Assembly: GCA_022827195.1 (NCBI GenBank)
Contig: JAJDTL010000018.1
Coordinates: forward strand, 1 to 64,000
Source of the DNA: Caldilineaceae bacterium
Lineage (GTDB): Bacteria; Chloroflexota; Anaerolineae; Caldilineales; Caldilineaceae
Length of the DNA: 64,000 bases
Reading direction: 5' to 3'
In this document: in pieces, positions 35,158 to 45,799 of the stretch
Numbering within the stretch: the stretch's first letter is position 1
Layout: each line of letters opens with the position of its first letter
Program-made: the position numbers and the translations under genes
Notes under the pieces: model-generated
What the model was told of the DNA's origin: nothing
The model's input: the letters and a program-made list of their open reading frames with translations, nothing else
Databases searched by the model: none

Positions 35158-36843
35158 ATGTACCATTCGATCCGCTGGCGACTGATTTTCAGTTACTCCG
35201 CGCTTGCCCTGCTCACGATAGCGCTGATAGGCATCGTCGCCATATCCCTGGTCACCCGCTATATGGCCTCCCGCGAGAATGAGACATTGACCGCGAACGC
35301 CGAGGCAGTAGCGCGCATGGCGGGGCCGCTTCTGCTCCCTCCTTTTTCGCCCGCCCGTCTGCAGCAGCTCGCCATAACTTCCAGCTTCCTTACCAATACC
35401 GATCTGCAGATCCTCGGTCCCGGCGAGCAGGTTCTGGCCGACTCGCAGCTTGAACCGGCCGGATCGGATTCGGCGCGCGCGACCTTGAGAATGATGCAGG
35501 ATATGCCGCGGGGCGACTGGGACTCGCACCAGACCGGCCTTGTCGGCCCCTTTATAATCGTTTCGGGTCGAGGCCATCCGCGCGGCATGTTTGCTCTGAA
35601 CGTGGACAGGGACGATTTCCGCAACGTCATCACGGCGTTTTCGGTCGAAAGGCGCCCCGGGCCGTGGGGAGGACAACTGATTGTCGAGGAGTCGACCGCA
35701 GCCGCACGCGGGGAGAGTGCACCGGCTGCCCCGGCCGACGTGCACGCCGACCGGCCCCTTTCCCAGCGGATGATGCGGATGCTTTTCGGCGACGCTCCTT
35801 ATTCGGCGGAATTTGGGCCAGCCGGTCCGGCCGTGACCGTGCCCGTCCGCCATAGTGAGCAGGTCGTCGGTTACGTGCAGATGAGCAACAGGTTTCCGAT
35901 TTCCGCCGAGCCACTGCAGGCGATCCGGCGTTCGCTGATCGCGGCCGGGCTGGGCGCTGTCCTCGTGGCCGTCCTGCTAGGCTACCTCATGAGCCGCACG
36001 TTGACGGCGCCGCTGATGACCCTCCAGGGCGCCGCGCAGCGGATGGAGGGGGGCGACCTGACGGCGAGGGCGCCGGAATCAGGCGGCGAAATCGGCGACC
36101 TTTCCCTGCGATTCAACCGAATGGCCGCACGTCTCCAGGCGACCTTCGCCGACCTTTCCTCCGAACGCGACGCACTGCGCCGTTTCATTGCCGACGCCTC
36201 GCACGAGCTGCGGACGCCGCTGACCGCGCTGCGCCAGTTCGTCGAGATTCTGCAGGGGCAGGCTGGCGCCGAGCCCGACACGCGGGCAGACTTTCTTGCT
36301 GAGAGCCAGCGCCAGCTCGACCGCCTGCAGTGGATCACGGGCCACCTGCTCGACCTTTCCCGCCTCGATGGCGGTGTAGCTTCGCTCGACATTACGCGCC
36401 ACGATGCCGGCGACCTGCTCCAAAGCGCCCTGGCCCCCTTTCGCTCCCTCGCCGTAAAAGAAGGGATCGAGTTGAGGCTCGCAGTCGCCGACGACCTCGA
36501 AGCCATCCTTTGCGACAGGGCGAGCCTGGAGATTGCGCTGGCAAATCTGCTCGACAATGCCTTGAAGTACACGCCATCGGGCGGGACCGTGGAGCTGGCT
36601 GCGAGCGAGGAGGCCGGGAGGACAGTTCTCGCCGTCTCCGACACAGGGCCGGGCATCGATGCGGCCGACGGGGACCGTGTCTTCAAGCGTTTCTACCGCG
36701 GCCAGGGCAGCGGCGCGCAGCCGGGGGCCGGGCTGGGGCTAGCCATCGTCAGAAGCGCGGCGGTGGCGCACGGCGGCAGGGTGCGCCTGGAGGGCGATGC
36801 AGGCGCAAGTTTTTTCATCGAGATCCCCTCTTCGCGCGCATGA
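35158..36843 (+). CDS. Membrane sensor histidine kinase (BaeS-like architecture)
   Basis: A 561-residue kinase. TM1 is at about 12-33, followed by an extracytoplasmic sensor of about 220 residues, TM2 at about 258-278, HAMP at about 279-331, a dimerisation domain with phospho-acceptor H349 (DASHELRTPL), and a catalytic ATPase domain with the N box (NLLDNALKYTPSGG), G1 (DTGPGID), F box and G2 (GAGLGLAIV). It starts with ATG 35158; GGAAG precedes. It is surely the partner of the upstream OmpR-type regulator. Between the two lies the PDZ gene, an uncommon order. Confidence 0.93.
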   Translation: MYHSIRWRLIFSYSALALLTIALIGIVAISLVTRYMASRENETLTANAEAVARMAGPLLLPPFSPARLQQLAITSSFLTNTDLQILGPGEQVLADSQLEPAGSDSARATLRMMQDMPRGDWDSHQTGLVGPFIIVSGRGHPRGMFALNVDRDDFRNVITAFSVERRPGPWGGQLIVEESTAAARGESAPAAPADVHADRPLSQRMMRMLFGDAPYSAEFGPAGPAVTVPVRHSEQVVGYVQMSNRFPISAEPLQAIRRSLIAAGLGAVLVAVLLGYLMSRTLTAPLMTLQGAAQRMEGGDLTARAPESGGEIGDLSLRFNRMAARLQATFADLSSERDALRRFIADASHELRTPLTALRQFVEILQGQAGAEPDTRADFLAESQRQLDRLQWITGHLLDLSRLDGGVASLDITRHDAGDLLQSALAPFRSLAVKEGIELRLAVADDLEAILCDRASLEIALANLLDNALKYTPSGGTVELAASEEAGRTVLAVSDTGPGIDAADGDRVFKRFYRGQGSGAQPGAGLGLAIVRSAAVAHGGRVRLEGDAGASFFIEIPSSRA

Positions 36844-37075
36844 CCACAGCTGGCCGAAGAAGGTCATGCCGCGCCCGCTCCGGTCCGGCGGCAAGCGCGG
36901 CGCACATCCAGCTTTCGCATAGAAACCCAATCAAAAAGGCCCGGCGCACGCGTCGTCGCCAGGCTCTTGCCACTTTGCAGCACTATTCGGCCAGACCTTC
37001 AGCCGTATAAGAGGACAAACTCCAGATTCCGGGCAGAGCCGCCGATTCTAACTTCGCACGGCTTCGCCGTCAGGC

Positions 37076-37453
37076 TCATGCCGATTCCGATTCTCCGCTC
37101 TGCTGGCCGTTCTCCGCCAGGCTGGTGTCCTGGTACTTCTTGCCCTCCTCGATCAACATAACCGGGATGCCGTTGCGGATCGGATAGCGGTATCCGTTGC
37201 GGGGGTTGAGGAGAAACTTTTTGTCTTCCATCAACTGCAGCGTTCCCTTGTCCTGCGGGTCGACCAGTATCTCCAGTAGCTGGGGGCTTACGTCTCCGCC
37301 CAGCGGCGCGTCTTCGAGGGGCGTCACCGGCGTCTCCGGCAACACGCCTGTGCCGCTCCCCTCGCCCTGCGGCCCACCCAGCGCCTGCTTTATGACGTAG
37401 ACGACGCCGGCGGCAAAGCCGACGAAGAAAAGAAACTTGAGCAGTTTTTTCAT
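37076..37453 (-). CDS. Membrane-anchored Trm112-like protein lacking Cys
   Basis: A 125-residue protein with an N-terminal TM helix (about 4-26) and a Trm112-type domain from about 56 to 105: LLEILVDPQDKGTL, YRYPIRNGIPVMLIEEG. The usual zinc Cys of this family (ILACPxCKG or ILVCPxDKG) is Asp here, and no Cys is present in the whole protein. The TM anchor and an acidic Ser/Glu tail are extra. GGGAGG precedes ATG 37453. Trm112 proteins are methyltransferase activators in eukaryotes and archaea; the bacterial role is unclear. Confidence 0.75.
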   Translation of the reverse strand: MKKLLKFLFFVGFAAGVVYVIKQALGGPQGEGSGTGVLPETPVTPLEDAPLGGDVSPQLLEILVDPQDKGTLQLMEDKKFLLNPRNGYRYPIRNGIPVMLIEEGKKYQDTSLAENGQQSGESESA

Positions 37454-37688
37454 CGCACGCCTCCCTTGAACGGGTCAGTGAAAGCTCCCTCTCGGTTTCC
37501 ATCGTAGCACACGCGAGCCACTCAAGGCAATTTCCTGGCGCAGGATACAAAATGGACTCGTATTCTTGCACACGTATCCTTCATGCTGTATAGTCTCTGC
37601 ACCGAGCAAGGTGGCGCAAAGAGTGCAGTCAGGCCAGCAGGCGCCGTCACGTTTTCCGAACTGGTCGCCGTCTTTGGGGACGCAGTTC

Positions 37689-38000
37689 ATGAATTGCAGG
37701 GCCAAGTACAAAGAGGAGCCCTTGCCGTCCTCAGACGACTCGTTCTCGCATGCGCAGAGCGCGGCCGAGCGGGCAGTGCGCTACGTCGCAAACGCGGAGT
37801 TTAACCAGGCCGTCCTATTTTTCCAGGACGGCAGCTACCTGCAGTTCGAGCACAAGGGGCGCGAGAGCCGCTGGGCGAAAGCCTCAGCCGACCCGTCGCA
37901 GGCGGACCTTGCCTGCCGCTCGATGAGCCACTTTCGCCTTAACGCGCTGCACTTGCAGCTCTATTTTGAGGACGGCAGCGACGTCGAATTCACAGTCTAG
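37689..38000 (+). CDS. Hypothetical protein
   Basis: A 103-residue protein with two similar halves in the core, VLFFQDGSYLQFEH and LQLYFEDGSDVEFT, each a hydrophobic strand then an acidic turn, suggesting a small beta-structured fold. The start is uncertain: ATG 37689 has a modest GGGGA upstream, and the frame extends to 37566. It is followed 36 bp later by another small gene. No family is recognised. Confidence 0.5.
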   Translation: MNCRAKYKEEPLPSSDDSFSHAQSAAERAVRYVANAEFNQAVLFFQDGSYLQFEHKGRESRWAKASADPSQADLACRSMSHFRLNALHLQLYFEDGSDVEFTV

Positions 38001-38036
38001 TTGTCAGTTGCCGCAGGAATCATTGGAGGTTGCCAG

Positions 38037-38234
38037 ATGGCCCGGATAGACGAAGACATTGAATTCCAGAGCTGGCTTGTCGCCCTGCGCACCGGGATTC
38101 TGAACGAAATGCAGGTCCAGATGTTGCAGCTGTTGATCGACGAAGGCAAGGCAAAAGACCTCGAAGGCGCCGCCCGCTATCTGGACTGGCGCAACTCCGT
38201 CATGGACCCGACAGAACACTTCTACGGACATTAG
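38037..38234 (+). CDS. Small hypothetical protein
   Basis: A 65-residue acidic, helical protein (MARIDEDIEFQSWL..., with LQLLIDEGKAKDLEGAARYL). GGAGG at 38025-38029 lies 7 nt before ATG 38037, a convincing start. It is probably cotranscribed with the preceding gene. A hairpin terminator lies downstream at 38368. No family is recognised. Confidence 0.6.
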   Translation: MARIDEDIEFQSWLVALRTGILNEMQVQMLQLLIDEGKAKDLEGAARYLDWRNSVMDPTEHFYGH

Positions 38235-38286
38235 GCCTCCGCCAAGAGTCCTGGGACAGACCTTCTCCCCTTCCGCCTCGAAGTTC

Positions 38287-38337
38287 CCGGCAACTGACCA
38301 CCGGCAACTGACCACCGGCAACTAACCACCGGCAATT
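38287..38337. repeat. Tandem 14-bp (2 x 7) repeat
   Basis: CCGGCAACTGACCA is repeated at 38287-38300 and 38301-38314, with a one-base variant (CCGGCAACTAACCA) at 38315-38328 and a partial fourth unit. Read on the minus strand, the units are heptads of the GGTCAGT / TGCCGGT type that also occur near 42.57 and 43.15 kb. A degenerate copy (gttgtcagttgccg) lies at about 38000-38014. Confidence 0.8.
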
Positions 38338-38367
38338 ACGGCTGCCAAAAGATGCCCCCCGATCAAG

Positions 38368-38405
38368 AAACAGCGAGCGGAAGCCAAGTTCCACTCGCTG
38401 TTTTT
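38368..38405. terminator. Hairpin terminator between convergent genes
   Basis: AAACAGCGAG (38368-38377) pairs with CTCGCTGTTT (38394-38403), and an inner GGAA/TTCC extends the stem past one mismatch. The plus strand then reads TTTTTG, serving the small genes. On the minus strand it can also end the M16 peptidase transcript. Confidence 0.75.
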
Positions 38406-38422
38406 GTACCGAGCCCGATCGG

Positions 38423-41400
38423 CTACTCTTCGAAGTCTTCGGGATACAACGTGACCTGAATGTAGCGGTCAACCCGCAGATACTCCAGTGCCGCCGCCTT
38501 GATATCGGCGACGGTCACCGCCTCCGCCCGGCCCTCCGCCACCTCCAGGTCAACCAGGTTGGCCAGATCCACGCCCTCTTCCGTGGCGTAATACTCAATC
38601 ACATTCAGCCAGAAGCTGTTCTGCTCCAGCTGCTCCTCCCGCTGCCGCACATACTGCGCCTGGGCCGCGTCCAGCAGGTCCTCCCTCGGCCCGTCATTGT
38701 GCAGTCCGGTGATCAGCGCAAACAGCGCCCCCACCAGCTCTTCAACGCGTCCGGGGTCACTGCCGAAGTAGACCGACACCTCGAACAGACTGTCCGGATG
38801 GGGGACCGTATTTGCGGACGCGCCGTAGGCATAGACGCCGCCCCGCTCTTCGCGCAGATCCTCGCGCATCAGCGTGTCCAGGATCGTCGCCAGCATCCGC
38901 AGCTTCAGCCTCGTGTCCAGCGTGTCCTCGGCCGGCCCTGTGAATAGCATCGAAGTGATGCTCTGCTCCTCCTGCCCGCGATAGACGGGCGACAGCACTA
39001 CGCCCGTGGGCGGGTCCGGCGCGACGTCCTGCCATGTTTCGTCGCGGCCCGTCGAAGGCAGGTTGCCCAGGTAGCGCTGCGACCAGTCGACCATCTGCTC
39101 GAGGTCGAAGTTGCCCACAAAAACGAACGTGAAATCGCTGAAGTCGGCGAACCGCTCTGCGTAGATTTCGAACGCCCGCTCCAGGTCAAGTGAATCGATG
39201 ATCTCCAGCGTCGGCACGTTGCGCCGCACCGTATCGCCGTGCCGCGCCGCGATGAACGCATCCGTCAGCGCACTGCGGGGGTCCAGCTCCCGGTTGCGCA
39301 ACGACTCGGTGTACTGGTCTTTCAGCGTGGCGAAGGCGTCTTCATCCGCGTTGGCCGCCGTGCCGTAGAGATAGACCAGTTGGAAAAGCGTCTCGATATG
39401 CTCCTTGCCCGAATGGCCGTGGAAACCTTCGTCGAGCTCGCCTATGTAGGGGCTGACCCCGACCGACTGGTCAGCCAGCAGCCGCTGAAGCGCTGCGTAG
39501 CTCACGTCGCCGACTGCGCTCTGGCTGACGATGCTGTCGATGAGGTCTGCTTCGGGAAAGTCCTCATCGCTCACTAGTGAAGAGCCGCCCGGGCTGGTGG
39601 CGCTAAACAGTACCTCTTCCTCCTTGAAGTCGGTCGGCTTCAGCAGCACGCGCACGCCGTTCGCGAGTCTCAGGTCCGTAATATTGTAGGTTTCGTCGGT
39701 CGCGCGCGAGACGATTTCGACCGGCTCCGGGACCTCAGTCAGCAACTCGGTGACGGCTTCGATGTCCTCGTAGGCGTCGACCTGCTTGGCCTGCAGGCCG
39801 TCGATTACTGCGGCCAGCTCCTCCTGGGTCGGCAGTGTATCAGCCTCGGGCTCCGGCCCGATGATCATGACCGAACGGTTGCTGCCGCCTACGTACTGCC
39901 CCGCCTTCCGGTTCACGTCCTGCGGCGATATGTCAGGCAGGAGCCGCTCTACCAGACGGTATTCGAATTCGATGCCGGGTACGCCCTCGTTCTCAAGGTA
40001 GTTGCGGCTGTACTCCCTCGCAAGCGAGAAGCTGTTCAGGTTGTCCCGGTCATTGTACAGGCGCAGGTAGTCGTTCAGCAGGTCCGACTTGGCCCGCTCC
40101 AGCTCGGCAGCTGTGAAGCCGTGCCGCCGCACCCGCTCCACCTCGGTCAGCGCGGCGTCAAGGCTGGAGGCCACCTCGCCCTGGCGGGCCTGCACGTCCA
40201 CAATCTGATAGTTGACGCCGCGGATAAGCTGGCCTTCGTTGACTGCGGCGCCCAGGAATGGCGAGTCGGCCTCCCTGGCGATGTCGTCGAGCCGGAAATT
40301 CAGCATCCTGTAGAACAGTCTGCCCAGCAGCAGGTCGCGGTAGACGCCGACGGTGCTCAGGTCATCGGCCGCCTGCCGGTAAATGATCCAGCTGAGCGTG
40401 CGGGGAAACTCGGGGTCGGTGATGATCAGATACTTGGTGTCATCGAATTCGGGCAACGTGTATTCGCCCCGGGCGCGCGCCCCTTCCGGGTTGGACAGCC
40501 CGCCGAAGTGCTCGACAATCCTCGCTTCGGTCGCGTCCACGTCGAGGTCGCCGACCACGATCACCGACATCAGCTCCGGTCGGTACCATTCTTCGTAGAA
40601 GCGGCGCAGTGTCTCTGCGGGCGCATTGCGCACGATCTCCATGTCGCCGATCGGGTCCCGCTCCTCGTAGCGGGAGCCGCCAAGCAGAAACTGGAAAATC
40701 TGTTTGTTCAGGCGGCCGCCGGCGTCCTGGTCGCGCAGACGCTCCTCTTCGATCACCACGCCTCGCTCCAGCTCGACCTCATCTGCGGCAATCGTCGCGC
40801 GGCTGGCCCAGTCCTCGGCCACCTGGAACGTCTTGCTGATGATCTCCTCGTCGTCGGTCGGGAACTCCAGGAAGTAGACGGTTTCGTTGAAGGAGGTGTA
40901 GGCGTTGACGTCCGGCCCGAAGGTCATGCCCACGCTCTCAAAGTAGGCGACCAATTCCTGCTTTGGGAAGCGCTCGGTGCCGTTGAACATCATGTGCTCG
41001 AGGAAATGGGCCAGACCAAGCTGGTCCTCGTCTTCCTGGACCGAGCCGGCGTTGACCACCAGCATCAGCGTAGCCCGGTTGGCCGGCTCCGTGTTGTGCC
41101 GGATGTAGTAGGTCAGCCCGTTGTCCAGCTGTACCTTGCGGATCTGCTCATGCAGAGGCAGTACTGCGTCCAGATCCAGGACCTCGCTGTCGAGGTCGGC
41201 GACAGCCATTGACTCTTCTTCGGCTTCCTCGGCCTCTGCCATCGGTTCTTCAGCCTGCGAAGGCTCCTCTGCCTCCGAAGACTCTTCCGCCTGCTCTTCG
41301 CTCTGGTCTGTCGTCGCCGGCGCGGTTACAGCCGACGCGTCCATGCCTTCGCAAGCTGAGACAAGCAGGGCCAATACCAGAAGGATTACCACGACCAGGT

Positions 41401-41488
41401 GCGCACGCTGCAGGCCCCGGCCCGGCGCTCGCCTGCCTCTATCCTTCCGCCGCAAACGCGTCGGAATCCTGGCTATTGCATTCGTCAT
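38423..41488 (-). CDS. M16 family zinc metallopeptidase lipoprotein (PqqL-like)
   Basis: A 1021-residue pitrilysin/insulinase-like peptidase. A basic N-terminus and TM segment end in the lipobox LLVSAC (C46), so the mature protein is probably lipid-anchored. An acidic Glu/Ala-rich linker (about 60-95) leads to the active M16 domain with the inverted zinc motif HFLEH (H161, E164, H165) and a downstream third-ligand Glu in VIEEERLRD. A second, inactive-type M16 pair fills the C-terminal half, as in PqqL. AAGGAG precedes ATG 41488. It likely degrades peptides outside the membrane. Confidence 0.92.
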   Translation of the reverse strand: MTNAIARIPTRLRRKDRGRRAPGRGLQRAHLVVVILLVLALLVSACEGMDASAVTAPATTDQSEEQAEESSEAEEPSQAEEPMAEAEEAEEESMAVADLDSEVLDLDAVLPLHEQIRKVQLDNGLTYYIRHNTEPANRATLMLVVNAGSVQEDEDQLGLAHFLEHMMFNGTERFPKQELVAYFESVGMTFGPDVNAYTSFNETVYFLEFPTDDEEIISKTFQVAEDWASRATIAADEVELERGVVIEEERLRDQDAGGRLNKQIFQFLLGGSRYEERDPIGDMEIVRNAPAETLRRFYEEWYRPELMSVIVVGDLDVDATEARIVEHFGGLSNPEGARARGEYTLPEFDDTKYLIITDPEFPRTLSWIIYRQAADDLSTVGVYRDLLLGRLFYRMLNFRLDDIAREADSPFLGAAVNEGQLIRGVNYQIVDVQARQGEVASSLDAALTEVERVRRHGFTAAELERAKSDLLNDYLRLYNDRDNLNSFSLAREYSRNYLENEGVPGIEFEYRLVERLLPDISPQDVNRKAGQYVGGSNRSVMIIGPEPEADTLPTQEELAAVIDGLQAKQVDAYEDIEAVTELLTEVPEPVEIVSRATDETYNITDLRLANGVRVLLKPTDFKEEEVLFSATSPGGSSLVSDEDFPEADLIDSIVSQSAVGDVSYAALQRLLADQSVGVSPYIGELDEGFHGHSGKEHIETLFQLVYLYGTAANADEDAFATLKDQYTESLRNRELDPRSALTDAFIAARHGDTVRRNVPTLEIIDSLDLERAFEIYAERFADFSDFTFVFVGNFDLEQMVDWSQRYLGNLPSTGRDETWQDVAPDPPTGVVLSPVYRGQEEQSITSMLFTGPAEDTLDTRLKLRMLATILDTLMREDLREERGGVYAYGASANTVPHPDSLFEVSVYFGSDPGRVEELVGALFALITGLHNDGPREDLLDAAQAQYVRQREEQLEQNSFWLNVIEYYATEEGVDLANLVDLEVAEGRAEAVTVADIKAAALEYLRVDRYIQVTLYPEDFEE

Positions 41489-41578
41489 TTTCGACTCCTT
41501 TATCGATGAGTGTTTGGAGTGGCTACGCTGCCGCTTCCCAATCTATCATCTGAATCTGAAATATCCCTTGCCGTTCGG

Positions 41579-41806
41579 TTAATCTTCCTTAACCTGCGGG
41601 ATCAAGGTTGAACGGCCGTCCCTATCCGCAGTCTGCTCCAGGTAGCCCGTTGTTGATTCTCTATCAGACCACCAGACAAAAAGTATATGCCAGCCGCCAG
41701 AGAAGCCAAAAACAGCCCTCCCTAGTTCCGCAATCGGTCTTCCTTCCGCTCGCGCCTCCATGTCCTTTCTCATTTCTCGGTAGATTTCCACCGACATTCT
41801 CTTCAT
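41579..41806 (-). CDS. Possible small protein
   Basis: A 75-residue frame (MKRMSVEIYREMRKDMEAR..., GGWHILFVWWSDRE...) has a protein-like composition, unlike the rest of this gap. The start is uncertain (ATG 41806 or 41797) and the ribosome-binding site is weak (AGGGA). No family is recognised. It may be a real small gene or chance. Confidence 0.3.
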   Translation of the reverse strand: MKRMSVEIYREMRKDMEARAEGRPIAELGRAVFGFSGGWHILFVWWSDRESTTGYLEQTADRDGRSTLIPQVKED

Positions 41807-42565
41807 GCAGAACACTGTCCCTGCGCAGGTATTTCCTATCCCCCTACGTATACGGCCCTTTTGACCCCGCGTCGGTAATCCTCGGCCCAGAGTTGGTTGG
41901 GCGTACCCCCGGTGTCCCGTAGAAGCAGAAGAAGCCAAAAGGAACGCTTCTCAAAGAGGAATCGGCCACGCATGTGTGCAAGAATGTGGCCGATTCTGTC
42001 CAGAATTGGCCTGAGAGCGTCCAGATGTGACGCAAAGCGGCTGAGAATTGCTCGGAAATCGGGTATCGACAGGGTATCGATAGGGTATCGAATTGTGTAA
42101 ACTTGCCCAGATTTGCCCAACTTTGAAAAATTTTTCTGTGTTCTCGTGACAGGACACTGGCACGGACTCTCGTAGCAGGATGCGGTCGCGGTCAGTTTCC
42201 GGTCGGTATTGGACTGAAAGTGCGCAAGAGATGGCGTTTTGGTGCAGAAAGTGCGCAAAACGGTGACAGCTGCGGGCACCTTGTGACAGGATACAGAGCC
42301 GGGAGATGGCGGCGCGGCGGACGGCTGGTGTGAGCACTTGCAGTTGTTGCAGGCTGGGCTCGGTGGGATATTCGCTAGAGGCGGGATTCGGACGTTCGGT
42401 TCAGAGCAGGTCAACATGGTTTGCGGCCTGGGTATGGTGGGCGGGCAGGTGTTTGATGCAGCGCATTCGGGGTCCAGCCCGGTTGTGTTCAAGCTCGACC
42501 TTGCAGTATAGCACTTTTCGGAGACTTTTGCAGGGGACGACGGGACCGGATTGCGGCACTGCAGA
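41807..42565. other. Gene-free region with short repeats
   Basis: This is part of a roughly 2-kb stretch (41489-43506) with almost no credible coding. Besides the 11-bp tandem (listed), GTGACAG occurs three times (about 42147, 42263 and 42283) and AAGTGCGCAA twice (about 42219 and 42250). Base composition is less GC-rich at 42060-42260 than in neighbouring genes. The frames here are low in complexity. Confidence 0.5.
42061..42093. repeat. Tandem 11-bp repeat, three units
   Basis: GGGTATCGACA, GGGTATCGATA and GGGTATCGAAT follow without gap. A period of 11 bp places equivalent bases on about the same face of the helix, which could suit a protein-binding array, but chance slippage is equally possible. 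Confidence 0.65.
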
Positions 42566-42593
42566 GGTCAGTGGCCAGTAGCCACTGGTCAGG
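42566..42593. repeat. Heptad repeat array, four units
   Basis: GGTCAGT, GGCCAGT, AGCCACT and GGTCAGG run in register. AGTGGC (42570-42575) and GCCACT (42581-42586) also form a hairpin. The heptads match the pattern in repeat copy C. Confidence 0.6.
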
Positions 42594-42721
42594 TGCTGTC
42601 GGAACTCGGAGGGGGGTACTGGGGACACACAGACGCGGCGGCTGGGGAACGGCGGCATTCCTTAGCTGGCGCTAACAGGTCAGCTGGAGCCGGGCACGTA
42701 CGGTGGCATCGGCGCGGCTGC

Positions 42722-42877
42722 GCGCCGGCGACAAGCTGGAATCGTGCAGGCACGGTGGCACAGCTAAGGGGGGCGTTGCGGGGGGAGTCCCCCCGCACAA
42801 GGGAGGGCCGGAACGGCCCGACCGCCCCGAACGGCCGTGATTCGTGATTCGTGATTCGTGAATCGTGAATGGTGATT
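42722..42877. repeat. Composite intergenic repeat, copy B (double hairpin plus heptads)
   Basis: The GC-rich unit (about 42722-42758, gcgccggcgacaagctggaa and on) is followed by a hairpin with arms 42778-42785 and 42789-42796 (GCGGGGGG/CCCCCCGC, loop AGT). The ACAAGGGA linker then leads to a hairpin with arms 42805-42810 and 42814-42819 (GGGCCG/CGGCCC, loop GAA). Six heptads of CGTGATT type (three CGTGATT, two CGTGAAT, one GGTGATT) follow at 42836-42877. Confidence 0.8.
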
Positions 42878-42919
42878 CGAACTGCGGGAGCCGCGCAAGC
42901 ACGCTGGCGTCGGCACGGT

Positions 42920-43203
42920 TGCGCGTTGGTGGCGAGATGGTATCGTGCAGGCAGGGTCGGTTCTACGACGGTGGCGTCGGCGACGGGCTGGAATCGCGAC
43001 GGTACAGTGTTATCAGGACGTCTGGCGCTGATACGGCAACTGGGGACGTGCGGGCACGGTGGCACAGCAAAGGGGGGCGTTGCGGGGGGCGTCCCCCCGC
43101 ACAAGGGAGGGCCGGAACGGCCCGACCGTCCAACGGCAGCGGCCAGTAGTCGGTGGTCGGTGGCCGGTTGTCAGTTGTCAGTAGTCAGTAGTTTGTGGCC
43201 GGG
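42920..43203. repeat. Composite intergenic repeat, copy C (double hairpin plus nine heptads)
   Basis: Two degenerate GC-rich units (about 42923-42960 and 42978-43005) precede hairpin 1, arms 43082-43089 and 43093-43100 (loop CGT), and hairpin 2, arms 43109-43114 and 43118-43123 (loop GAA). From 43141 nine heptads run in register: GGCCAGT, AGTCGGT, GGTCGGT, GGCCGGT, TGTCAGT twice, AGTCAGT, AGTTTGT and GGCCGGG. The right flank resembles that of copy A, including TTGCTNCCCGAGG. Confidence 0.8.
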
Positions 43204-43292
43204 GACTGCAGGGGGCGGGTATGAGTTGGTTGCTACCCGAGGAAGGGAGTTTGTGCCCCAGTTTTGGACTGCACCATTCCAACGCAACCGGT

Positions 43293-43322
43293 TTGACAAT
43301 CCCGGCGCGGGTGCCCTACAAT
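43293..43322 (+). promoter_or_regulatory. Near-consensus promoter of the siroheme reductase operon
   Basis: A perfect TTGACA (43293-43298) and TACAAT (43317-43322) are spaced 18 bp. The start of transcription near 43329 gives a leader of about 178 nt before the GTG at 43507. It lies within the right flank of repeat copy C. Confidence 0.65.
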
Positions 43323-43506
43323 GACGGCGCAACAGGCTCGTTCAGAGTGAAGGGTGGCAGGCAGTCGCGCCTTCATCAGTTCAGACACAGAAGGCTCAGA
43401 CTCAAGACCCAAGCTCGCCGGGGCGCGCAATGGCACGCTTCGGGACTCTGACGACCACTACGCTGCCCCCTTTGCGGCAGCAAAGCAACAAGGCAAGGAG
43501 ACTACC

Positions 43507-45765
<2,259 letters not shown>

Positions 45766-45799
45766 GCGACTACGCTGGATGCCACAGCTGGAGAGCACG

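Noticed and set aside
41836..42492. 218-codon minus-strand frame in the repeat-rich gap
   Set aside because: Its residues are Cys/Pro/Ser/Thr-rich and low in complexity, it crosses the 11-bp tandem, and it has no ribosome-binding site.
42589..43104. 171-codon minus-strand frame over the composite repeats
   Set aside because: The encoded peptide simply translates the hairpin and heptad repeats (for example repeated RITNHES units), so it is repeat-derived and not a gene.
42836..43203. CRISPR array
   Set aside because: Units are 7 bp in direct tandem without unique spacers, and no cas gene is present.
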